Part shown: positions 1 through 5,200 of the stretch, piece after piece
How the letters are laid out: each line of letters begins with the position of its first letter
Numbering within the stretch: the stretch's first letter is position 1
Assembly (NCBI GenBank): GCA_945883145.1
Contig: CAMCXB010000102.1
Span: 1 to 5,423 of the forward strand
Direction of reading: 5' to 3'
DNA: 5,423 nt
From: Bordetella parapertussis
Lineage (GTDB): Bacteria; Pseudomonadota; Gammaproteobacteria; Burkholderiales; Burkholderiaceae_D
Program-made: the position numbers and the translations under genes
Notes under the pieces: model-generated
Seen by the model: only the letters and a program-made list of their open reading frames with translations
Database searches by the model: none
What the model was told of the DNA's origin: nothing

Positions 1-22
1 ACTAACTCATTAGGAGACAGTC

Positions 23-364
23 ATGAAATCAAAAGTTGTTTTAGTAAGTTTGCTGACCTCACTCTCATTTGGCGCTCAAGCAGGTGATGCTGAAAATATT
101 ATCGGTGGCGTAGTACTAGGAGCAGTGATTGCCAGTCAATTCTCAAATCACACCCACTCAACTGTACAACTCTCACAACCACAGTATATTTATCCACCTC
201 AAGTGGTGTATGCGCCACCTGTGACTTATTACCCACCACAAGTTATTTACTTTTCCCCGCAGATTTATTATTCACCACCGCCAGTTTATTCATACGGTCC
301 ACGACATTATCCCGATCACCGCGGACATGGTTGGAGACATGAACACGGTAGAGGTCGGTGGTAG
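23..364 (+). CDS. Small secreted Tyr/Pro-rich protein, unknown function
   Basis: This 113-residue protein is not a family I can name. Residues 1-20 form a Sec-type signal peptide (Lys2/Lys4, a hydrophobic core, then an AQA cleavage site before Gly21), so the product is predicted to be periplasmic or exported. Residues 26-37 are a short hydrophobic stretch with small residues (IIGGVVLGAVIA), too short for a confident membrane span. Residues 55-91 are a low-complexity repeat built on Tyr and Pro, with the unit YPPQV followed by V/I and Y occurring at 57-63 and 70-76. The tail (residues 94-113) is rich in His, Arg and Gly. An AGGAGA ribosome site at 12-17 lies five bases before the ATG. Only 22 bases of upstream sequence are present, so its promoter is outside the window. 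Its stop is nine bases from the stop of the convergent sugar-nucleotide gene. Envelope association is inferred from composition and signal peptide only. Confidence 0.75.
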   Translation: MKSKVVLVSLLTSLSFGAQAGDAENIIGGVVLGAVIASQFSNHTHSTVQLSQPQYIYPPQVVYAPPVTYYPPQVIYFSPQIYYSPPPVYSYGPRHYPDHRGHGWRHEHGRGRW

Positions 365-373
365 ATTTACCTA

Positions 374-1327
374 CTACACTGCGAGAAATTTTTTGAAGTA
401 ATCAACTGTATTACTCAATCCATCGTGAAGCTTCACTTTTGGTTCCCAGCCTAATTTATTACGTGCGAGAGTAATATCAGGTTTACGCTGTTTAGGATCA
501 TCTTGTGGCAAAGGATTGAAAATAAGTTTAGATTTACCGCCAACCATAGTAATTATGGTTTCTGCAAGTTCTTTGATGGTTGATTCAACTGGATTACCTA
601 TATTAATAGGGCCAGTTGTATCAGATGGGCTTGCCATCAAGCGTATAAAGCCTTCAATAAGATCATCTACATAGCAAAAACTACGTGTTTGTGAACCATC
701 ACCATAGATGGTGATGTCTTTCCCGCTTAGTGCTTGAACGATGAAGTTACTTACTACTCGTCCATCATTTGGATGCATACGCGGACCATAAGTATTGAAA
801 ATCCTAACCACTTTTATTTCTAATTGATGCTGACGGTGATAATCAAAAAATAAAGTTTCAGCACATCGCTTACCTTCATCATAACAAGAACGAATTCCTA
901 TAGGATTAACATGCCCCCAGTATGATTCGTTCTGCGGATGTACCTCAGGATCACCATAGACTTCGCTAGTAGAAGCTTGCAAAATTTTTGCCTTGGTTCG
1001 TTTTGCTAAGCCCAACATATTGATCGCACCATGTACGCTGGTTTTTGTTGTTTGCACAGGATCGCGCTGATAATGAATTGGCGATGCAGGACAAGCAAGG
1101 TTATAAATCTCATCAACTTCCACATAAAGCGGGAAAGTCACATCATGACGCATCATTTCAAAATGAGGATTCTCAACCAGATGCTCAATATTGTCCTTAG
1201 TACCACTATAAAAATTATCTACACATAAAACATCATGACCGTCATTCAAAAGGCGCTCACAAAGATGCGAACCTAAAAATCCTGCGCCGCCTGTGACCAT
1301 TACTCTTTTTCTATTTGATACTTTCAC
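374..1327 (-). CDS. uxs: UDP-glucuronate decarboxylase (UDP-xylose synthase), extended SDR family
   Basis: Predicted to convert UDP-glucuronate to UDP-xylose with loss of CO2, using tightly bound NAD+ in the cytoplasm, thereby supplying xylose for glycan assembly. The 317 residues are the usual length for a bacterial soluble UXS. The NAD-binding motif GGAGFLGSH lies at residues 13-21 (glycines 13, 16, 19), with Asp37 ending the second strand. The STSEVYGDP segment at 119-127 supplies Thr120, Ser121 and Glu122, matching the decarboxylase Ser/Glu pair known from the ArnA/UXS family. Tyr149 and Lys153 form the YxxxK catalytic pair. The stretch at 181-222 (GPRMHPNDGRVVSNF, then YGDGSQTRSFCYVDD) is highly characteristic of UXS, and Arg281 is a candidate for the conserved substrate-contacting arginine. 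The start is GTG, supported by GGGAG six bases upstream. The gene lies 39 bp downstream of a glycosyltransferase and is probably in one operon with it. A UDP-glucuronate 4-epimerase is the main alternative but fits less well. Confidence 0.95.
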   Translation of the reverse strand: MKVSNRKRVMVTGGAGFLGSHLCERLLNDGHDVLCVDNFYSGTKDNIEHLVENPHFEMMRHDVTFPLYVEVDEIYNLACPASPIHYQRDPVQTTKTSVHGAINMLGLAKRTKAKILQASTSEVYGDPEVHPQNESYWGHVNPIGIRSCYDEGKRCAETLFFDYHRQHQLEIKVVRIFNTYGPRMHPNDGRVVSNFIVQALSGKDITIYGDGSQTRSFCYVDDLIEGFIRLMASPSDTTGPINIGNPVESTIKELAETIITMVGGKSKLIFNPLPQDDPKQRKPDITLARNKLGWEPKVKLHDGLSNTVDYFKKFLAV

Positions 1328-1333
1328 TCAATA

Positions 1334-1338
1334 CTCCC
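1334..1338 (-). promoter_or_regulatory. Ribosome-binding site deciding a GTG start
   Basis: GGGAG on the minus strand lies six bases before the GTG at 1327. The next in-frame ATG is codon 10, inside the strand leading into the NAD-binding glycine motif, so initiation there would damage the Rossmann fold. This supports the GTG start for the UDP-xylose synthase. Confidence 0.7.
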
Positions 1339-1366
1339 AATTCTTTATCTTTAAATCAGTAAAAAT

Positions 1367-2497
1367 TTAATTGATACCGATTTCATTCGGATAAAACTCT
1401 AATGCCGCATCAAAAAGATCATCCATGATTTTATCTACATGCAAATGCTCTAAGGTAAATCTTGCGCGCCTTACTGCTCCAAGATTTCCACCTTGATCTT
1501 CAAATTGCTTTAACGCTGCTTTTATAAAATTTTGTGGATCGAGAATGTCTATCGGCTCGTAATAACAGATAAATTCATCAGGAATACCTAGATGCTTAAT
1601 AGTAGAACGAAACTGTTTAGGCGTGAGAGCTAATCCACCTGTTATCAATGCATCAAAAAAACGGTTTGGTAAGTCGTTTGCAACTGGAATAATCCAATGG
1701 AGTTTATATTTAGCCCAATCTTTCCATCGCTGCTCTGGATCACGACCTAGAAAACCATTAGTCTCAGTTGTATTTTGTAAACCAGTATGCGGTGAAAATT
1801 TAGAAAGCGTTGCAACAACTTGATTACGGAATTTAAATTTTGGATAAAACGAGTGCATGCCAAACGGCTGATCGAGTCTTTCAGAATTTGCTAATTCAGG
1901 AATATGCTGCAAAACAAAGTCTCTAGACCATTGCGTTGTGCCAATGGGTATACCCGTTACCAAGTTTGGATTTATTCGACCTTCAGATATAAAGCTACCA
2001 GTGTGGCCAGGTGCATAAACATCAACTAACGCTGGAACTTGCACACTCATCTCACGCCAGTGGTGGCTATCGATATCTTGCAAGATATAAATCGCATGCG
2101 GTGTTGATTTATAAATTTCTGCAAATTTCTCTAATCCGATTCGATTAATTGTATTGTTAGAGATAATTGCAACTGCATCCTGCATAAATTTTGCAGCCGC
2201 TTTAGGATCTTTGCTGAACTTTGCAAATTCTTCAAACCAGATGGAATCAACTTTGCGGCCATTTATATTTGTAGATAGAAAATCATAGTTATTAAAGCTA
2301 GCGATCACTACGAATTTTTTAACAGGATTTTTTGCGAAATACTGTTTTTTGATCGATGCAATTAGACTTTTCTGATAACCAATTTGGAATAATTGAGACT
2401 CTTCGATTTGATCACGCAACAAAGTCTGCGCTTTCATTAAATCTGAATTGAGAATACTTACCGCAACTGGGAAAAGATTAGGTATTTCAGTCATCAT
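1367..2497 (-). CDS. Divergent glycosyltransferase, GT-B type (group 1 / CgeB- or exostosin-like C-terminus)
   Basis: The 376-residue protein has no signal peptide or clear membrane span and is predicted to be cytoplasmic. The recognisable part is at residues 268-292 (HWIIPVANDLPNRFFDALITG followed by GLAL). It matches the donor-binding signature of GT-B transferases of the group 1, CgeB and exostosin type, in which an Asn/Ser-Arg-Phe-Glu/Asp-Ala-x-x-x-Gly segment precedes a strand and contacts the nucleotide sugar. Residues 306-320 (IPDEFICYYEPIDIL) resemble the following 'period of the chain is damaged / set line position' segment of that family. Residues 60-75 and 133-142 are probable Rossmann strands of the N-terminal half, which I cannot place in a named family. 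The gene begins with two consecutive ATGs preceded by a weak GAG site. It sits 39 bp upstream of UDP-xylose synthase, so a xylosyltransferase role for a surface glycan or glycoprotein is a reasonable inference. The acceptor and linkage cannot be read from sequence. Sampled base composition is lower in GC than the FemAB-like gene. Confidence 0.65.
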   Translation of the reverse strand: MMTEIPNLFPVAVSILNSDLMKAQTLLRDQIEESQLFQIGYQKSLIASIKKQYFAKNPVKKFVVIASFNNYDFLSTNINGRKVDSIWFEEFAKFSKDPKAAAKFMQDAVAIISNNTINRIGLEKFAEIYKSTPHAIYILQDIDSHHWREMSVQVPALVDVYAPGHTGSFISEGRINPNLVTGIPIGTTQWSRDFVLQHIPELANSERLDQPFGMHSFYPKFKFRNQVVATLSKFSPHTGLQNTTETNGFLGRDPEQRWKDWAKYKLHWIIPVANDLPNRFFDALITGGLALTPKQFRSTIKHLGIPDEFICYYEPIDILDPQNFIKAALKQFEDQGGNLGAVRRARFTLEHLHVDKIMDDLFDAALEFYPNEIGIN

Positions 2498-2570
2498 TAG
2501 CTCAAATGTCTTTGCCTGTTATATCTTACGTTGTTATCTTTAATGTAATTTTTTAAGTTTTAATAACTAA

Positions 2571-2599
2571 GTTATCTAATATTACATGACTGTATTCAA
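2571..2599 (-). promoter_or_regulatory. Candidate sigma-70 promoter for the glycosyltransferase/uxs pair
   Basis: On the minus strand, TTGAAT (2599-2594) and GATAAC (2576-2571) are separated by 17 bp, each matching four of six consensus positions. It lies in the 177-bp AT-rich gap upstream of the glycosyltransferase and would give a leader of roughly 65 bases. In such AT-rich DNA a match of this quality can arise by chance. The same gap also contains the arms ATGTAAT (2543-2549) and ATTACAT (2581-2587) and a small palindrome at 2563-2575 overlapping the -10. No GC-rich hairpin with a T-run that would end the upstream gene was seen. Confidence 0.3.
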
Positions 2600-2674
2600 C
2601 AACTTGGAAAGTATTAAACTTAAAAATATCATTTTGCTATCTAAATTTATTGGGCGAATGATTCAAACTTAAAC

Positions 2675-3361
2675 CTACTTCGCATCATTCCATAACTCTT
2701 CATACTGCCTACGCTTATAGACTGCTAAGGTAGCATCGATAGGCACGAGATAACTTTTGCTTTTCTCACCAGAGGCAGTTTGTTTGCATTCCCATCCATT
2801 GAATTCATCGACAAATATCAGCTCTTCTTGAATGTCATCAGTAAAGCGTGCATCGATCTTGATGATGTCTGTATCTAGCGTTTCTTTGGCTTTCAATAGC
2901 GCTTCTTTTGAAGTAAGCTCCAACAGTAATAGTAAGCGCACTGTGTGATTAGCTTCGATGAGCGAAGATAAATATGCTTCTATATTTAAATCGGGACTAA
3001 CAATAAAAATAGTTTCATGTGAAGTGAGAAGTAAGGTGGATAATGCGTCATCAAACTGGTTAGTAGCTTCCGCATTAAACACCAATTCTTTGTCACTGCC
3101 CTCCGCAGCTTGCAAATCAGCGATAGCATGACTTAATACGTGCAAGATGCGTTCTAGATGTTTATTGCGCTCAGATTGTAAAGGCGTGAATTCAATCGCA
3201 TCAGCAATTGAGATAGCAGGCATGGGCTTCCACAAATAGACCATCGCATAAGCTGAACCCATCCATTGGGCATGTACTACAGAATCGGGTGTGTAAGTAG
3301 AAAAGTCTGGCATGCTTTTCATGAGTGCATAGAACTGATGCAGTAGAACTTTTTTATTCAT
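2675..3361 (-). CDS. Uncharacterised protein with possible degenerate PLD-like C-terminal domain
   Basis: I do not recognise this 228-residue protein with certainty. It has no signal peptide or membrane segment. Residues 1-85 look mainly helical and include a Trp/aromatic patch (QWMGSAYAMVYLW, 32-44) and a charged helix at 62-85. From about residue 101 the pattern changes to alternating strands and helices. A helix (FDDALSTLLL) is followed by a strand IFIVSP at 118-123, a helix, a strand VRLLLLLEL at 141-149, and then strands around 165-170 and 180-185 (ELIFVDEFNGWECK). That order resembles phospholipase D-like folds, in which a final strand carries HxK followed by a small-residue/Asp segment. 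Here no HxK motif is present, so nuclease or lipase activity is not expected if the fold assignment is right. A good AAGGA site lies seven bases before the ATG. It is 67 bp downstream of the FemAB-like gene on the same strand and may be co-transcribed. The PLD-like reading is an inference. Confidence 0.6.
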   Translation of the reverse strand: MNKKVLLHQFYALMKSMPDFSTYTPDSVVHAQWMGSAYAMVYLWKPMPAISIADAIEFTPLQSERNKHLERILHVLSHAIADLQAAEGSDKELVFNAEATNQFDDALSTLLLTSHETIFIVSPDLNIEAYLSSLIEANHTVRLLLLLELTSKEALLKAKETLDTDIIKIDARFTDDIQEELIFVDEFNGWECKQTASGEKSKSYLVPIDATLAVYKRRQYEELWNDAK

Positions 3362-3428
3362 GGCGCTATCCTTTTTTAATCATTGTTATATGCTAACCAG
3401 ATCGACCAGAGATGTTACTCAATTAAAT

Positions 3429-4349
3429 TCAAAAATACGTTCCTGCTAAAGTTAGAACATCGCCGCCTGTACTCATTTTAAAGCGCGCAATTCCTGCACT
3501 ACGAATTGTGTTCACACCACCTAAATCAAGGCGACGAATACCACGCGACTTTAACTCTTCCATTGCCTTCCAAAGAATTAAATTATGTGCATGGTAATCA
3601 CGCCCCTGTTCTGTCGTCCAGCCAACATGGTAGATGGCTGCTTCGCCATGAATTAAAAACATCATCGCTGCGATACGATCGCGTCCCATGTCAGCACGCA
3701 GAGTGAGTATAGTTTTAGCTGGGTTGGGTCTTGATAAAACATAGTGCTCAAAAAACCCTAAAGGCAAACCCTCTAGACCTTTGTCACTGCGCTGTTGCAT
3801 CTCTGCTTCCAACACCCATCTAAATTGTCCAGGGTTAGTTCCCACACGGTGAATCGTCATCTCTGAAGCTTCACCACCGACTAATCGATGACGCCAACGT
3901 CGATCTAATTTTGCGCGCAAGTCTTCCATTGATGGCGTGAGATCAATCATCACCGTTGACATGCCAGTCATAACACGGCGCCAAGGATGCAAGCCATGTG
4001 GCTGACCTTGTGGCATTTCAGGTGTGAAGAGAACGAAACGTAAACCTTGCAAAGGAATTGTTTTTTTAAGCGCAGCATAGACTGCAGCTTCTTCTTTTGG
4101 TGAAAATTGTGTTAACCAGATCGGTCCACGTGTACAAAGAGCGACTGCACCTAAACGACCAAAACGACGCACAATAAACTGCGCATAAGCGATAGTGCCA
4201 CCGTCAAGTTCAACTTGTGCTTTCAGTACAGGTACGCCCATCTTCTGCATCGCAACGCCATAAGCACTATCCTGCTGCAATGATGCTGCCGCTGCCGCAT
4301 GTGCTGCATCCCAAGCAGTTAAGTCCAAGTCTTCCCATCGCACTTTCAT
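3429..4349 (-). CDS. FemAB/GNAT-superfamily transferase (peptidoglycan-bridge or acyltransferase-like)
   Basis: Counting from the ATG at 4349, the product has 306 residues and resembles proteins annotated as FemAB-like or BioF2-like (GNAT_6) transferases. Family members move an aminoacyl or acyl group onto an amine, with peptidoglycan precursors the best-known substrate. The actual substrate here is unknown. The N-terminal GNAT-like half spans about 1-135, with RGPIWL at 74-79 and RFVLFTPE at 104-111. A basic segment LDRRWRHRL follows at 148-156. The second half (about 160-306) ends in the conserved family pattern: an HVGWTTEQGRDYHAHN segment at 241-256, the helix LILWKAMEELKSRGIRR, DLGG at 275-278, then RFK at 289-291 and GG at 295-296. 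An upstream TTG at 4367 would add six residues but has no ribosome site. The ATG has AGGA ten bases upstream, so I prefer it. Sampled GC (about half) is higher than in the glycosyltransferase gene (about one third to two fifths). The divergent small membrane gene starts 41 bp away. Confidence 0.8.
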   Translation of the reverse strand: MKVRWEDLDLTAWDAAHAAAAASLQQDSAYGVAMQKMGVPVLKAQVELDGGTIAYAQFIVRRFGRLGAVALCTRGPIWLTQFSPKEEAAVYAALKKTIPLQGLRFVLFTPEMPQGQPHGLHPWRRVMTGMSTVMIDLTPSMEDLRAKLDRRWRHRLVGGEASEMTIHRVGTNPGQFRWVLEAEMQQRSDKGLEGLPLGFFEHYVLSRPNPAKTILTLRADMGRDRIAAMMFLIHGEAAIYHVGWTTEQGRDYHAHNLILWKAMEELKSRGIRRLDLGGVNTIRSAGIARFKMSTGGDVLTLAGTYF

Positions 4350-4359
4350 TGCGCTAGTA

Positions 4360-4363
4360 TCCT
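4360..4363 (-). promoter_or_regulatory. Ribosome-binding site deciding the FemAB-like start
   Basis: AGGA on the minus strand lies ten bases before the ATG at 4349. The only upstream in-frame candidate, TTG at 4367, has no purine-rich site in front of it, and this AGGA would fall inside its coding sequence. Confidence 0.5.
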
Positions 4364-4380
4364 GCAAGTTGATGATTAAA

Positions 4381-4385
4381 TGAGG
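4381..4385 (+). promoter_or_regulatory. Ribosome-binding site of the small membrane protein gene
   Basis: TGAGG lies five bases before the ATG at 4391. This is the main evidence that the short reading frame is translated. The later in-frame ATG at codon 15 has no comparable site. Confidence 0.55.
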
Positions 4386-4390
4386 CTAGC

Positions 4391-4588
4391 ATGCTGCAAC
4401 GACTATTTGCAAAACGCAGTGACCAAACTGTGATGGGATATCGCTTAGAAGAACCTAGAATCACATTCATTGCCCTGATGTGGTTCTTGTTGTATGTGGG
4501 AATGCCAGTGATTGGACTTGGTCTGCTCATGGATTTTTTAATTGAATGGGCGACGGGAAGTTGTGTAGGCCTGTGGTGCTATTTTTAA
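4391..4588 (+). CDS. Small single-span membrane protein, unknown function
   Basis: This 65-residue protein is not one I can name. Residues 1-24 are polar with several basic residues (Arg4, Lys8, Arg9, Arg18, Arg23). Residues 25-51 are strongly hydrophobic with Gly and Pro (FIALMWFLLYVGMPVIGLG), long enough for one transmembrane helix or a bent hairpin. The C-terminal tail (52-65) contains two cysteines, Cys58 and Cys63, in a Trp/Gly-rich ending. The basic N-terminus predicts a cytoplasmic N-terminal side by the positive-inside rule. Good ribosome-site spacing and a hydropathy profile that does not look like random translation support a real gene. It is divergent from the FemAB-like transferase, so the two may share a regulatory region that must partly overlap their 5' coding sequences. 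A role as an envelope partner of that transferase is possible but unproven. It ends four bases from the original stop of the broken toxin gene. Confidence 0.65.
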   Translation: MLQRLFAKRSDQTVMGYRLEEPRITFIALMWFLLYVGMPVIGLGLLMDFLIEWATGSCVGLWCYF

Positions 4589-4592
4589 ATAA

Positions 4593-4886
4593 TTAATCAT
4601 CAGTAGGTCGAATTAACGGCCAATGTCGCGAAGTATGAATTAAGATCAGAATCCAAATAATCTCGTTATGAATTTCGTAGACTTATCGATAATTTTCATG
4701 CGCTATAAGTTCACGAGTTTCATGAATTTTTCCGGCTTTACCTAAAAATGGCTGCTCCGATAATAGAGATGCTGCTTTACTGAATAACGCATCCATTTCA
4801 GCCGCTGCTATTGGATTATCTTGGGCAATGTAATTCCAAATATCTTCACGATCTTGAAGCGCTTCAGTTGACCAAAATACTTTCAT
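4593..4886 (-). pseudogene. RelE/ParE-family toxin interrupted by an in-frame stop codon
   Basis: Intact relatives are type II toxins: RelE members cut mRNA on the ribosome and ParE members poison gyrase. Residues 1-67 read as a typical family N-terminus: MKVFWSTEALQDREDIW, then a two-helix hairpin to about 46, LGKAGKI at 48-54, and TRELIAHENYR at 57-67. Translation then meets TAA at 4685-4683. Reading on in the same frame gives VYEIHNEIIWILILIHTSR and then HWP, ending at TAA 4595-4593. This is the expected family C-terminal sheet, usually YRLVYEI...VWIL...HT.RQWP in my memory of the family. The full frame is 97 codons plus stop, the normal length for the family (about 90-100). Since Leu is expected at the interrupted position, a TTA to TAA change would explain it. 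The 67-residue product lacks the last strands and the family's C-terminal active residues, so it is probably non-toxic. The start overlaps the antitoxin stop as ATGA. Confidence 0.85.
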
Positions 4887-5161
4887 TCCTTACTTGCTGC
4901 TAAGGCACGCCGCGCAGCAAATTTTGCTTCAACCTCTTCATTCAGGTGACCACTACCTGACCTCATTGACTTACGACCAGCTTCAACTTTATGACTTAGA
5001 AATTCGTGATATTGGCGAGCATCTCTTTGACGTTGTACAAATTCACGCATGAGATCTCGAAGAATTTGCGATGCAGGCCTATGAACAGCCTCTGCCTCTG
5101 CCATGAATTCATCTCTCAATTCCGGCTCTAATTTCATCGTAAATACTGCTTCTTTAGTCAT
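4883..5161 (-). CDS. Ribbon-helix-helix antitoxin of a type II toxin-antitoxin pair (ParD/RelB-like)
   Basis: The 92-residue protein has the two-part plan of a DNA-binding antitoxin. Residues 4-11 (EAVFTMKL) form the N-terminal strand that dimerises and enters the DNA groove. Residues 12-26 and 29-46 form the two helices of a ribbon-helix-helix domain (LRDEFMAEAEA, then SQILRDLMREFVQRQ). The charged remainder, 47-92 (YHEFLSHKVEAGRKSMRSG and NEEVEAKFAARRA), is the expected flexible region that wraps and neutralises the toxin. GGGGA at 5168-5172 lies seven bases or fewer before the ATG. The stop overlaps the toxin start by four bases (ATGA), which implies translational coupling in an antitoxin-first operon. 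Autorepression through the palindrome upstream is expected from the family. The partner toxin frame is broken, so this gene may now act as an orphan antitoxin or repressor. The antitoxin frame itself shows no damage. Confidence 0.88.
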   Translation of the reverse strand: MTKEAVFTMKLEPELRDEFMAEAEAVHRPASQILRDLMREFVQRQRDARQYHEFLSHKVEAGRKSMRSGSGHLNEEVEAKFAARRALAASKE

Positions 5162-5190
5162 AATGTATCCCCATTAAACTATATGAACAA

Positions 5191-5200
5191 AGTATATACC
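5191..5200. promoter_or_regulatory. Candidate antitoxin operator overlapping a -10-like element
   Basis: GTATATAC at 5192-5199 is a perfect 8-bp palindrome about 30 bp upstream of the antitoxin ATG. On the minus strand it contains TATACT (5196-5191), which is close to a -10 box. A TTGCTG at 5216-5211 is only 14 bp away, shorter than a standard spacer, so the promoter itself is not settled. Ribbon-helix-helix antitoxins commonly bind short palindromes over their own promoter, which makes this the best operator candidate. AT-rich palindromes also occur by chance. Confidence 0.35.

Noticed and set aside
358..377. Possible bidirectional terminator between the convergent genes at the left end
   Set aside because: GTGGTAG (358-364) can pair with CTACTAC (371-377) around a six-base loop, but one pair is G-T and no T-run follows on either strand.
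1031..1228. Rightward 65-codon frame inside the UDP-xylose synthase gene
   Set aside because: It is antisense to a strongly conserved gene, has no ribosome site, and reads as reverse-frame translation.
1623..1823. Rightward 66-codon frame inside the glycosyltransferase gene
   Set aside because: It is fully antisense to a longer, better-supported coding sequence and has no recognisable protein features.
3396..3410. Direct repeat ACCAGA twice at nine-base spacing
   Set aside because: Six-base repeats are expected by chance. No further copies or promoter context make it meaningful.
3506..3706. Rightward 66-codon frame inside the FemAB-like gene
   Set aside because: It is antisense to the conserved C-terminal motif region of that gene and has no domain or signal of its own.
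4593..4886. Stop-codon readthrough or an altered genetic code making the toxin full length
   Set aside because: Other genes in the window use TAA, TAG and TGA as normal ends, including the second TAA at 4593, and no recoding structure was seen. A simple nonsense mutation is the plainer explanation.
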